DNA from: Solirubrobacter taibaiensis | Lineage (GTDB): Bacteria; Actinomycetota; Thermoleophilia; Solirubrobacterales; Solirubrobacteraceae | Direction of reading: 5' to 3' | DNA length: 64,000 nucleotides | NCBI GenBank assembly: GCA_027587225.1 | Contig: JAPDDQ010000001.1 | Location: 1 to 64,000 of the forward strand | Shown here: positions 24,933 through 33,469 of the stretch, piece by piece | Layout of the letters: each line of letters opens with the position of its first letter | How positions within the stretch are numbered: position 1 is the stretch's first letter | Notes under the pieces: model-generated | What the model saw: the letters and a program-made list of their open reading frames with translations, nothing else | Databases searched by the model: none | What the model was told of the DNA's origin: nothing | Translations under genes and position numbers: made by a program

Positions 24933-26442
24933 CTTCGTAGACCCGGGCGCGGACGGTGTTCTTGCCGGCCAGGGTGGTGACGCCGCCGATCGGCTGCAGC
25001 CGGGTGCTGGCGTCCAAAGCGGCGCGCCACTCGCGCGTGCGGATGCGGACCGCGCGCGCCCACGGCGACTGCGAGAGCCGCTCGCCGGGCACGGGCGTGA
25101 CGATCAGGACGCGGCGCCCGCGCGGCAGGCGCTCGATCGCCGGCAGCAGTTGCGTCTCCGCCTGGCCGCTGCGCAGCCGCTGCAGACCGTCTCGCCAGTC
25201 CGTCTGGCGCGGGTCGCTCACGAGCCCCATCGGCGTGAGATAGACCACGCCCGCGGGCAGGTAGCGGTGCAGCGCGGGCACGGTTTCGGGCTGGGTGGAG
25301 ACGACGAGGTCGCCCGGCCGGATCGACGGCGCGATGGTGGTCGAGACGGTGCGCACGTTGCTCTTGGTCGCGGGTGGGCCGCTCAGCGCCCACACGCCCG
25401 CGACGCCGACCAGCGCGAGCACGGTCCAGCGCCGCCCGCGGGACACCACCGACGCCAGCGCGAGCAGCAGCGGACCCATCAGCACGGCCGAGTAGCGCGT
25501 GGCCCACGCCGGCTCGATCTGGGAGGACAGCCAGGCGAGCAGCGCCGTGCCGATGGCGATCCCGAGCAGCATCCGCACCGCGCGGTCCACCGGCGGACGG
25601 CGGCGCACGGCGAAGTAGACGGCGATCGCCAGCAACGGGGTCGCGATGTGGCCGAACAGGCCGCCGGGGATGATCAGCAGCACGAGCGGCGATGGGCGCT
25701 CGGCCCACGGCGCGGCGGTGTGCTGGGCCTGGAAGAGGATGACCGGCAGCCACGGCAGGTATGCCACCGCGAGCACGATCAACAGGCGGACGCCGTTGCG
25801 CGTGTCGATCTCCCCGCGGCGGCGCAGGTGCAGCCACACGGCGCTCATCGCGACCACCAGGAACACGCCCCAGGTGTGCGTGTAGAGCAGCAGCGTGAGC
25901 CAGACGCCCAGATACACGACGTGCTTGCGCTCTCCGCGCACGAACGCGAGCGCGAAGCTCGCCGACGCGAGGATCGAGAGCAGCACGACCAGCGAGTACA
26001 TGCGCGTTTCCTGCGCGTAGTACGTGAGGAACGGCGCGCCGGCGGCGCCGGCCGCGGCGATCACGCCGGCCCGGCGGCTGAACAGCCGCGTCCCGGCCCA
26101 GAACGAGGCGGGGATCGCGAGCAGCGCGAACAGCAGGCTGAGCGCGCGCGTGGCCGCCTCGGTCGTGCCGAAGACCTGCATCCAGCCGTGGAGGAGCAGG
26201 TAGTACAGCGGTGGGTTGCCGTCCTGGCCGAGCGCGCCCGGGATGTCGCGCAGGTCGTGCGACGCGATCCCGACCGAGATGCCCTCGTCGATCCAGTAGC
26301 CCGCGTCCAGCGCGCCGGTGCGCAGCAGCAGCGAGGCGGCCATCAGGGCGAGCAGGGCGCCGACCCACAGGGCCGGACGTGGGGTGGCGAGACGGTTCAC
26401 TCCATGGCGCAGTGTGCCCCGCACCACTTGGCGCGAGGCCAC
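24925..26442 (-). CDS. Polytopic membrane glycosyltransferase (GT39/PMT-like)
   Basis: The product is 505 aa with about ten predicted membrane helices in the first 370 residues. It shows the GT-C features of the PMT/ArnT group: an acidic first loop YWIDEGISVG, NPPLYYLLLHGW, and YAQETRMYSLVV. The C-terminal about 130 residues are soluble and extracytoplasmic. These enzymes use polyprenyl-phosphate sugars to glycosylate proteins or lipids outside the membrane. It converges on the MepA-like gene with an 8-bp overlap and is preceded by a glycoside hydrolase-like gene on the same strand 13 bp upstream. Confidence 0.8.
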   Translation of the reverse strand: MASRQVVRGTLRHGVNRLATPRPALWVGALLALMAASLLLRTGALDAGYWIDEGISVGIASHDLRDIPGALGQDGNPPLYYLLLHGWMQVFGTTEAATRALSLLFALLAIPASFWAGTRLFSRRAGVIAAAGAAGAPFLTYYAQETRMYSLVVLLSILASASFALAFVRGERKHVVYLGVWLTLLLYTHTWGVFLVVAMSAVWLHLRRRGEIDTRNGVRLLIVLAVAYLPWLPVILFQAQHTAAPWAERPSPLVLLIIPGGLFGHIATPLLAIAVYFAVRRRPPVDRAVRMLLGIAIGTALLAWLSSQIEPAWATRYSAVLMGPLLLALASVVSRGRRWTVLALVGVAGVWALSGPPATKSNVRTVSTTIAPSIRPGDLVVSTQPETVPALHRYLPAGVVYLTPMGLVSDPRQTDWRDGLQRLRSGQAETQLLPAIERLPRGRRVLIVTPVPGERLSQSPWARAVRIRTREWRAALDASTRLQPIGGVTTLAGKNTVRARVYEVI

Positions 26443-26455
26443 TTGCGAACAGCGC

Positions 26456-27373
26456 TTAACCGTGCAGCGGGAGCGGGTCGATGATGTGGAAGTTCAGGAC
26501 GCCCTCGGGCTCGGTGTTGCGGAAGCCGACGAACACCCACTGCCCGTCGCGGGTTTGGACGAGCGGCGCGGCGAACAGCTTCGGGTCGGTGGTGAACGGC
26601 TTGGCGCGAGCGATGTCGAACGGGCCGAGCGGGGAGTCGGCGGCGACCATCCACGTGCAGTAGTCCCCGAACGCGAGCCGCTGGTCCTCGCTCTGCTCCT
26701 CCGGGTGGCAGGTGAAGACGAGCAGCCACTGGTCGCCGACGTGGCGCACCTGGGCGACTTCGAGCTGCCCGAAGCCGGCCGGCGTGGTGAGCGGCGGCTG
26801 CAGCTCCCACGTGACCATGTCGTCTGACGTTGCGTGGCCGAGGATGCCGTCCTTCAGGCGCGGCGCGACCGGGTCGCGCGCGGTGATCAGCATGTGCCAT
26901 CGGCCGTCGGCTCCGAACACGAACGGGTCGCGCCACGTCTCGCTCGCGCCGGTGACCTCGTCGTGCGTGCGGTACCAGCGCGGGTCGGGGGAGAGGATCG
27001 GCCCGCCGACGCGGGTCCAGGTATGGAGGTCATGCGATTCCGCGAACCCGATCCGCTGGTCGCGCAGACCGTGGCCGCGGGTCGTGTTGAGGGCCGTGTA
27101 GTAGAGCCGCCAGGTGCCGTCCTCGGCGCGCGCGACCGACCCCGTCCACAGCGCGAGGTCGTCCCAGCCGCCGTACTCCGCGGGCGTGAGCGCGTCCTCG
27201 TGCAGGTCCCAGTGCGTCAGGTCCGTCGAGCTCGCGTGGCCGATGAACGCCGCCTCGTGGCGCAACGTCGGGTCCTTCAGGGCCGCCGGGGCCTTGAGGA
27301 AGTAGAGGTGGTAGCGCTCGCCGTCGTCGGCGATCCAACTGTCCCAGATCCAGTGCTCGGGGTCCTGCAGCAT
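26456..27373 (-). CDS. Five-bladed beta-propeller glycoside hydrolase (GH32/43-like)
   Basis: The product is 305 aa. WIWDSWIADDGERYHLYFLKA-type opening (Asp nucleophile position), repeated blade patterns HASSTDLTHWDLHE and FAESHDLHTWTRVG, and TWRDPFVFGADGRWHMLIT (RDP motif of clan J furanosidases) identify a GH32/GH43/GH68-like propeller. No signal peptide is visible, so it is probably cytoplasmic. It may hydrolyse fructosides or arabinosides, but the acid/base residue cannot be fixed by eye. It lies 13 bp upstream of the membrane glycosyltransferase gene in the same direction. Confidence 0.7.
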   Translation of the reverse strand: MLQDPEHWIWDSWIADDGERYHLYFLKAPAALKDPTLRHEAAFIGHASSTDLTHWDLHEDALTPAEYGGWDDLALWTGSVARAEDGTWRLYYTALNTTRGHGLRDQRIGFAESHDLHTWTRVGGPILSPDPRWYRTHDEVTGASETWRDPFVFGADGRWHMLITARDPVAPRLKDGILGHATSDDMVTWELQPPLTTPAGFGQLEVAQVRHVGDQWLLVFTCHPEEQSEDQRLAFGDYCTWMVAADSPLGPFDIARAKPFTTDPKLFAAPLVQTRDGQWVFVGFRNTEPEGVLNFHIIDPLPLHG

Positions 27374-27402
27374 CGTCGGAACGCTGCCACACTCGGACGC
27401 AG

Positions 27403-28344
27403 ATGGATTCGCGGTCGGTGTTCGTGGTGCAGAGAACGTTCGGGACGGTGCGGCGTGGCTACGACCCGGACGAGGTCGACCGCCACCTCGAGCTCGTGTC
27501 GGAGTGGTTCAACCGCGGCCTGGCGGGCGAGAAGCGCGCCGAGGCGTCTCGGCTCGAGGAGGAGGCCCGCGGCGCCCAGCTCGAGGCCGAGGCGACGCTG
27601 GAGGGCGCGCGCCTGAAGGCCGACGCCGACATCGCGGCGGCCCGGGCCGAGGCCGAAGCGATCCGCGCCGGCGCCCAGGCGGCGGGAGAGGCCGCGGCGC
27701 GCGAGGCCGCGGACCGCGTCGTGGCGGAGGCCGAGTCGCGCGCGGCGGCGACGATCGCTGCGGCCGAGGAGCGTGCCGCCGAGGCCGAAGCCCGCGCGGC
27801 CAGTGCGATCGCCGAGCGGGACGCCCTGCTCGCCGCCGCGCGCGAGGAGGCCGAGCGCCTCGTCGCCGCCGCACAGGCCCGCGCCGGGGCAGTCGACGCG
27901 GACCGGGACGCGCTCCTCGCGGACGCCCGCGCCGAGGCGATGCGCCTCGTCGCCGAGGCGCAGACCCGCGCGGACGGGATCGACGCGGAGCGCGACGCGC
28001 TGCTCGCCACCGCGCGCGACGACGTTGCGGCCCAGCGCGACGCCGCGCTCCTGGAGGCCCGCGCCGAACGTGACCAGCTCCTCGCCGCGGCCGACCAGCG
28101 GGGGCGGGCCACCGTCGCCGCCGCCGAGCAGCGCGCCGCCGGCATCGACGCCGAGCGCGACCGCCTGCTCACCGCCGCGGAGCGCGAAGTCGCCTCCCAG
28201 CGCGAGGCGTTGCTCGCCGCCGCCGAGCGCGAGGCCGACGCCTACGAGGCGCGGCTCACGGACAAGGTCGACGAGGAGGTCGAGCGGCGCCGGCGCGAGG
28301 TCGAGCGGCTCGTCGAGGCCGCTCGGCGCGAGCGCTACCGCTGA
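27403..28344 (+). CDS. DivIVA-domain coiled-coil protein
   Basis: The product is 313 aa. Residues about 8-35 (RTFGTVRRGYDPDEVDRHLE) are the DivIVA membrane-curvature-binding N-terminus. The remainder to the C-terminus is a nearly uninterrupted Ala/Glu/Arg heptad region with repeated units such as IDAERDALLATAR and AAEREADAYEAR. DivIVA/Wag31 proteins mark poles and septa in actinobacteria and recruit wall-synthesis enzymes. The extra-long coil and lack of a cell-division cluster suggest a paralogue with a scaffold role. It ends in a 10-bp convergent overlap with a small ORF. Confidence 0.85.
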   Translation: MDSRSVFVVQRTFGTVRRGYDPDEVDRHLELVSEWFNRGLAGEKRAEASRLEEEARGAQLEAEATLEGARLKADADIAAARAEAEAIRAGAQAAGEAAAREAADRVVAEAESRAAATIAAAEERAAEAEARAASAIAERDALLAAAREEAERLVAAAQARAGAVDADRDALLADARAEAMRLVAEAQTRADGIDAERDALLATARDDVAAQRDAALLEARAERDQLLAAADQRGRATVAAAEQRAAGIDAERDRLLTAAEREVASQREALLAAAEREADAYEARLTDKVDEEVERRRREVERLVEAARRERYR

Positions 28345-28496
28345 ACGCGAGGGTCGTGGTCGTCGTCGACCACGTCGAGGAGCGCGCGGATCGTGGGCGA
28401 CAGACGGGCCTGCGTTTCGAGGCCGGCCAGTCCTGACCCGGCCGCCGCGCGGATCTGGCGCTGGTAGGCGCTGAGCATGGTGGAGGCGTTGGGCAT
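28335..28496 (-). CDS. Small ORF of 53 codons, unknown function
   Basis: ATG 28496 is preceded at proper distance by a clear TTAGGAGA ribosome binding site, unusual strength for this window. The 53-aa product has a helical N-terminus (MLSAYQRQIRAAAGSGLAGL) and an acidic end (LLDVVDDDHD). An upstream in-frame ATG at 28532 would run into the preceding hairpin and is unlikely. The only overlap is 10 bp with the end of the DivIVA gene. I recognise no family. Evidence is the ribosome site and position only. Confidence 0.4.
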   Translation of the reverse strand: MPNASTMLSAYQRQIRAAAGSGLAGLETQARLSPTIRALLDVVDDDHDPRVQR

Positions 28497-28530
28497 TCTC
28501 CTAAGAGTGTTCCCACCATGCTGGAAATAC

Positions 28531-28559
28531 ACAACGGCCCGCTGGTAGCGGGCCGTTGT
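28531..28559. terminator. Hairpin terminator after the MMPL gene
   Basis: A perfect 13-bp stem (ACAACGGCCCGCT with its complement) closes a 3-base loop. It begins 20 bp beyond the MMPL stop codon and, read leftwards, is followed by GTATTTCC. It is the strongest intrinsic-terminator-like hairpin in the window and could act in both directions. Confidence 0.7.
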
Positions 28560-28578
28560 ACACGCGGTAGACGTTTGG

Positions 28579-30717
28579 CTAGGCAGGCTGGGGAACCAGT
28601 CGGCCCTTGGGCTTCTTGGTCGACGTGCCCTCGATGTCGAACTCGGGCAGCCACTGCAGCCAGCGCGGCAGGTACCAGTTCCAGTCGTTGAGCAGCTTCA
28701 TGCTGGCCGGAAGCAGGACGCCGCGGATGATCGTGGCGTCGACGAAGATGGCGAAGGCGAGGCCGACGCCCATCTGCTGCATCTCGAGCCCGCTCTGGGT
28801 GGCGAACTCGGCGAACACGGCGACCATGATGATCGCGGCGCTCGTGATCGTGCCCGCCGTGGTCTTGATGCCGTGGGAGACGGCGTCGGCCGTGGACATT
28901 CCGCTCTTCCACGCCTCACGGACGCGGCTCAGGATGAACACGTGGTAGTCCATCGAGAGGCCGAACAGGATCACGAACAGGAACAGCGGCAGCCAGGAGA
29001 CGATGGCGGTGTCGCTGTCCTGGAAGACCACCGTCAGCAGGCCGTACGAGGCGCCCACGGACAGCAGGTTGAGCAGGATGGCCTTGATCGGGATCACGAT
29101 CGAGCGGAACGTCGCGAGCAGCAGCAGGAACGAGAGACCGAGCACGAACGCGAACACGATCGGGGTGCGGTCACGCATGACCTGGTTGAAGTCGGTCGTG
29201 CCCGCGGCGGCGCCGGTCACGTCCGCCGTGGCGTGGGTGCCGTGGAAGGCAGCCGGGATGATGTCCTCGCGCAGGTGCTCGAGGGACTTCATCGCCTTGT
29301 CGTCCACACCGCTGCCGGCGAGGGCGACGTCCACCCGGGCAACCGTTCCGGCCGGGTTGATGTCCACGTTGGTCGGCTTGAGGTCGGCGATCGCGGTCTT
29401 GACGGCGGCGGTGTTGACGTCGGCGGCCTTGACGACGACCGTGGCGTAGTCGGCTTCGGACGGGAACGCGTCCTGGACCTTCAGGTACGTCTGGATGACG
29501 GGCTGGGACTTGTCGTAGGACTCGATGCCGGGGAGCTTGGTCTGCATGCCGAACGCGGGGATCGTCAGGGCGACGAGCGCGCCGCCGGCGACGATGATGG
29601 CCAGCTTCGGGCGGCGCATGACGCGGTCGGTCAGCCAGCCCCACATGCGGGATTCCTTGGCCTGCGACTGGCGCTTGCCGATGAACGGGAGGCGGCCCTT
29701 CTCGAGCTTGTCGCCCATGCCGGCGAGCACGGCGGGGAGCACGGTCAGCGAGCCGATGACGGCGATCGCGATCACGAGGATCGTGGCGATGCCCATCGAG
29801 ATGAAGATCGTGTTGCCGGTGAGCAGCATGCCGGCCATCGCGGCCATGACGGTGAGGCCGGAGATCAGCACGGCACGGCCGGAGGTGGCGGCGGCGATGT
29901 CGATCGCCTCGAGCTTGCCGGCGCCCTTCGCGCGTTCTTCACGCTCGCGCCGGATGTAGAACAGCGAGTAGTCGACGCCGACCGCGAGGCCGATGAGGAT
30001 GATCGCCGGCATCGCGATGTCGTCGATCGGGAACGCCTGGCTGACGAGCGCGATCACACCGCCCGTGCCGAGCACGGCCGTCACGGCGAGGACCACGGGC
30101 ACGGCGGCGGCGACGAGCGCGCCGAACGTGAGGGCGAGGATCAGCAGCGTGACGCCGAAGGACATCAACTGCGAGCTGCCCTCTTCGGCGGCAGCGGCGT
30201 CGTCGAGCTGCTTCATCATGCTCGCGTTGCCGAACTGCTCGACGGCGATGCCCGTGTGGCGCGCGGCCACCTGGCTCGTCGTGTCGAGGATCGGCTGGAT
30301 GCGGTCGACCGCGGTCTCCGGATCGCCCTTGAGGTCGAACTGCACCAGGACGGAGTGGCCGTCCTTGGAGACGGTGTCGGTGGAGACGTTGGCGACGCTC
30401 TTGTGCTTGCCGACGCTGGCGGCGACGTCGTCGACTGTGGCTTTGAAGCCGGCGTCATCAACGGACTTGGTCTTGCTCTGGACGAGCACCATCTCGCCGG
30501 ACTTCTTGGGGAAGCCGGCGTCGGCGAGGATCGTCTCGGCACGGCGGGTCTCGCCGTCCATCTTCTGGGCGTCGGTGGGGGTCTTCTGGCCGAGCGCGCC
30601 GCCGACGACGAACGCGATCAGGATGAACGCGAGCCATCCGAAGATGGCGGTCTTGCGGTGCCGGGCACTCCAGTGCCCGGCCCGGGCGGCAATGCCTTTG
30701 GGCTTGGGGAGCGACAT
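28579..30717 (-). CDS. MMPL-family RND transporter
   Basis: The product is 712 aa with about twelve membrane helices in two blocks, each following a large extracytoplasmic loop. The first helix (FGWLAFILIAFVVGGALG) is followed by a loop to about residue 180. IILIGLAVGVDYSLFYIRRE and FGLSMDYHVFILSRVREAW are the duplicated GxxxDY motifs that carry the proton-relay Asp-Tyr pairs of MmpL3-like proteins. Actinobacterial MMPL proteins export lipids or siderophores by proton motive force. A GGAGAGG site precedes the ATG. No lipid-synthesis partner is adjacent. Confidence 0.92.
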   Translation of the reverse strand: MSLPKPKGIAARAGHWSARHRKTAIFGWLAFILIAFVVGGALGQKTPTDAQKMDGETRRAETILADAGFPKKSGEMVLVQSKTKSVDDAGFKATVDDVAASVGKHKSVANVSTDTVSKDGHSVLVQFDLKGDPETAVDRIQPILDTTSQVAARHTGIAVEQFGNASMMKQLDDAAAAEEGSSQLMSFGVTLLILALTFGALVAAAVPVVLAVTAVLGTGGVIALVSQAFPIDDIAMPAIILIGLAVGVDYSLFYIRREREERAKGAGKLEAIDIAAATSGRAVLISGLTVMAAMAGMLLTGNTIFISMGIATILVIAIAVIGSLTVLPAVLAGMGDKLEKGRLPFIGKRQSQAKESRMWGWLTDRVMRRPKLAIIVAGGALVALTIPAFGMQTKLPGIESYDKSQPVIQTYLKVQDAFPSEADYATVVVKAADVNTAAVKTAIADLKPTNVDINPAGTVARVDVALAGSGVDDKAMKSLEHLREDIIPAAFHGTHATADVTGAAAGTTDFNQVMRDRTPIVFAFVLGLSFLLLLATFRSIVIPIKAILLNLLSVGASYGLLTVVFQDSDTAIVSWLPLFLFVILFGLSMDYHVFILSRVREAWKSGMSTADAVSHGIKTTAGTITSAAIIMVAVFAEFATQSGLEMQQMGVGLAFAIFVDATIIRGVLLPASMKLLNDWNWYLPRWLQWLPEFDIEGTSTKKPKGRLVPQPA

Positions 30718-30846
30718 GGGGGTTTACCTCTCCAGGGGGATCACGGTGGGTGAGAAGAGGATCGGATTTCTGGGCCGGTTTCTCGGCCGTGGCACCCGGC
30801 GTCTGCGAGGTCCTGCGCAGCCCACCCCCGGGTACGGTTGACCCCA

Positions 30847-31350
30847 GTGACCGGTCCCGATAGCCCCCCGACGCTGGTCGGCGAACGCGTAACCCTGTGC
30901 CCGTTGCGGGTCGCCGACATCGCACCCCTGAACGCGATCATCGCCCAGCCCGACGTGCGCCAGTGGTGGGGCACGGACCCGACCGTCGACGACCAGGACG
31001 CGTTCACGATCGTGGTCGACGGCGAGATCGCGGGCTGGGTCGGCTGGTACGAGGAGACCGACCCCGACTACCGGCACGGCGGAATGGACATCTTCCTGTC
31101 GCCCGCGTTCCACGGCCGCGGGCTCGGGCGTGAGGCGCTGCTGGTGGTCGCGCGCTGGTTGGTCGGCGAGCGCGGCCACCACCGGTTGATCATCGACCCG
31201 GCCGCCGCCAACACTCGCGCGATCCGGACGTACACGTCACTCGGCTTCAAGCCCGTCGGCGTGATGCGCCGCTACGAGCAGGGCCCGGACGGGACGTGGC
31301 ACGACGGGCTGCTGATGGACCTGCTCGCGGATGAGCTCAGCCCCAGCTGA
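30847..31350 (+). CDS. GNAT acetyltransferase, AAC(6')-like
   Basis: The product is 167 aa from GTG 30847; TTG 30838 would add three residues. It has the AAC(6')/RimJ-like opening LVGERVTLCPLRVADIAPL, VVDGEIAGWVGWYEETDPDY, the CoA-binding LSPAFHGRGLGREALLVVA and NTRAIRTYTSLGFKPVG. The aminoglycoside 6'-acetyltransferase resemblance is at family level; many such chromosomal proteins have other substrates. It is divergent from the MMPL gene across 129 bp and overlaps the DUF2332 gene tail to tail by 14 bp. Confidence 0.82.
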   Translation: MTGPDSPPTLVGERVTLCPLRVADIAPLNAIIAQPDVRQWWGTDPTVDDQDAFTIVVDGEIAGWVGWYEETDPDYRHGGMDIFLSPAFHGRGLGREALLVVARWLVGERGHHRLIIDPAAANTRAIRTYTSLGFKPVGVMRRYEQGPDGTWHDGLLMDLLADELSPS

Positions 31351-32257
31351 GGTACCCGCCGTGCCCGTCGGCGTAGGCGACGCGCTCGCCGTCGCGGGTA
31401 AGCGCCATCACGTCGTCGCGGTCGTTTTCGAAGCCGAGGATGTCCGGGCCCTCACACGCGAGCCAGGTCGCGCCGAGCTCGCGCACCTTCGTGCGGAAGA
31501 TGGCCCGTCCGACGCGCGGCACGTAGAACAGCACCGCGGTGTGGAAGATCACGAGCGTGGCGTCGCTGGGCGCCTCGGCGGCGAGGTCGTCCAGGTCGCT
31601 GGTGGTGAGGTCGCCCTGGACGATCCGGGGCGGGTCCTGCCGCGCCACCGCCACGGCGTGGTGCAGCGTCTCGACGCGGTGCTCCATGCCCGGCCAGATC
31701 AGCAGCTCGAGCCAGCGGATGCGGTCCTCGTCGAACACGTCGATCGGGTCGAGGTCCAGGCCGGCGCGCCAGGCGATCTCGGGCAGCCTCGTCGGGAGCG
31801 GGGGCGAGCCCTCGGTGCGGCAGCGCACGACGGGGGGACCGGTGCCGAGCGTGTGTGCGCCGTCGTCGTAGTCGTAGGCGTAGCGGTCCGGCAGCAGGCA
31901 CAGCCCGGCGCTCGCGCCGACCTCGAGCAGCGCGAGCGGCTGCGGGAGGGCGGCGAGCAGCGGCAGCATGAGTGCGCAGCGCGCCGCCTCGTTGGTCTGC
32001 GTGCGCCGCGCGAGCATCACGGCCTCGACCTCGTCGCGCCGGTCCTTGAGCGTCGTCTCGAACTCCGTCCACCCGGACGGCGTGCCCGCGACGAGCCGGT
32101 AGGCGGCGAACACGAGGTTCGGTTGGCGCTTGCCCTGTGGGAGCCCATCGAGCCACGCCAGCAGCTCGCGATCGCCGGCCACCCCGGCGCCCAGCTCCGC
32201 GTACAGCGGCGCGTTGTGCGCGAACTCCCGGTACGCGTTGGCCAGCGGCTCCGTCAC
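31337..32257 (-). CDS. DUF2332 family protein
   Basis: The product is 306 aa from GTG 32257, overlapping the antiporter gene stop by 4 bp. The recognisable family blocks are NAPLYAELGAGVAGDRELLAWL, then EVGASAGLCLLPDRYAYDY (resembling a methyltransferase motif I) and VIFHTAVLFYVP. The family is of unknown function; the GASAGL block and overall length suggest a Rossmann-like SAM-binding fold, which is inference. It is co-translated with the cation/proton antiporter upstream. Confidence 0.75.
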   Translation of the reverse strand: MTEPLANAYREFAHNAPLYAELGAGVAGDRELLAWLDGLPQGKRQPNLVFAAYRLVAGTPSGWTEFETTLKDRRDEVEAVMLARRTQTNEAARCALMLPLLAALPQPLALLEVGASAGLCLLPDRYAYDYDDGAHTLGTGPPVVRCRTEGSPPLPTRLPEIAWRAGLDLDPIDVFDEDRIRWLELLIWPGMEHRVETLHHAVAVARQDPPRIVQGDLTTSDLDDLAAEAPSDATLVIFHTAVLFYVPRVGRAIFRTKVRELGATWLACEGPDILGFENDRDDVMALTRDGERVAYADGHGGYLSWG

Positions 32258-33408
32258 ACGGTCATCATGGCGCGCGGGGCGCCGCGCAACGCCGCCAGCG
32301 CGAGCAGCGGGAACAGCAGCACCGACAGCAGGCCCGCGCCGACGAGCGCCGCTGCCTGTGCGCCGTCGAGCAGGCCCATCTCGGTGCCGATCGTCGTGGC
32401 CGTGACCAGGAACGGCAGCGAGGTGGCCTGCAGGAGCGCGGCTGCGACCGTGCGCCGGGCGTCGAGGCGGTAGAGCAGCACCGGCACGCCGCGGACGACG
32501 AGCAGCGCGGCGAGGCACAGCGGGACCATCACGAGGTTCCCGAGCAGCGCGTCCAGATCGAACCGCACGCCGCTGGTCACGAAGAACACGGGGATGAACA
32601 CGCCGAAGCCGACCGCTTCGAGCTTCGCGCGCAACTGCGGGTGCGTCATCGCCTCGTCGCGGTCGACGAGCGTGAGGATCGCGCCGGCCAGGAACGCGCC
32701 CAGGATCACCTCCAGCCCGAGTTGCGTCGCGATCGCCGCGAACGCGACGAGCAGCAGAAATGCGCCCCGCACCCGGATCTGCGCGGTCGTGTCCTGCAGG
32801 CGCGTGAGCGCGGTGCGCAGCCGCACGGAGTGCTCGGCGCCGCGCACGCCGAACAGGACGGCTCCCGCCAGCGCCGCGAGCAGGCCGACGAGCAGCAAGG
32901 TCGCCCCCGCGCCGCCCTCCTCGGAGAAGAAGACCGACAGCAGGATGATCGCCCCGAAGTCGGCGACGCTGGCGCCCGCGATCACGAGTTGGCCGAACGG
33001 CGAGCCGACCTCGCCCGCGTCCTTGAGCACCGGGACGACGACGCCGAGCGAGGTCGCGGACAGGGCGATCGCGATCAGCAGCGCCGCGCTCGTGTCGAGC
33101 AGGGCGCCCGCGGCGAGGCCGAGCGCGATCGACAGCGCGAAGCCGAGCGCCGTGATCCGCAGCGCGCGGCCCCGCAGCCGGTCGAGGTCGACCTCCAGGC
33201 CGGCGAGGAAGAGCAGGAACGCGAGCCCGAGCAGCGCGACGACCTCCAGCGTCGCGTCGACCTCGACGAGCCCGAGGGCGTCCGGGCCCAGCGCGATCCC
33301 CGCGCCGATCTCCAGTACCACGGCCGGCAACCGCAGCCGCGGGGCGAGGCCGAGCAGCAGGGGAGCCGCGAAGGCGACCGCAACGACGATCAGGAGGTTG
33401 TCGAACAT
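32254..33408 (-). CDS. CPA2-type cation/proton antiporter (KefB/NapA-like)
   Basis: The product is 384 aa and almost wholly hydrophobic, with about twelve membrane helices. VVLEIGAGIALGPDALGLV and LGLAFLLFLAGLEVDLDRL are the hallmark segments of monovalent cation/proton antiporters of the CPA2 group, with transport acidic residues in the second half (LEVILGAFLAGAILTLVD). There is no TrkA-N regulatory domain at the C-terminus. It exchanges Na+ or K+ for H+ to manage pH or salt. It is divergent from the PabBC gene across 61 bp. Confidence 0.85.
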   Translation of the reverse strand: MFDNLLIVVAVAFAAPLLLGLAPRLRLPAVVLEIGAGIALGPDALGLVEVDATLEVVALLGLAFLLFLAGLEVDLDRLRGRALRITALGFALSIALGLAAGALLDTSAALLIAIALSATSLGVVVPVLKDAGEVGSPFGQLVIAGASVADFGAIILLSVFFSEEGGAGATLLLVGLLAALAGAVLFGVRGAEHSVRLRTALTRLQDTTAQIRVRGAFLLLVAFAAIATQLGLEVILGAFLAGAILTLVDRDEAMTHPQLRAKLEAVGFGVFIPVFFVTSGVRFDLDALLGNLVMVPLCLAALLVVRGVPVLLYRLDARRTVAAALLQATSLPFLVTATTIGTEMGLLDGAQAAALVGAGLLSVLLFPLLALAALRGAPRAMMTV

Positions 33409-33469
33409 GGCTGGTTGGTCTTCCGCGGTGACCGGACGTTACGCCCGGCGTGTGCCAACGTGCTGGGGA

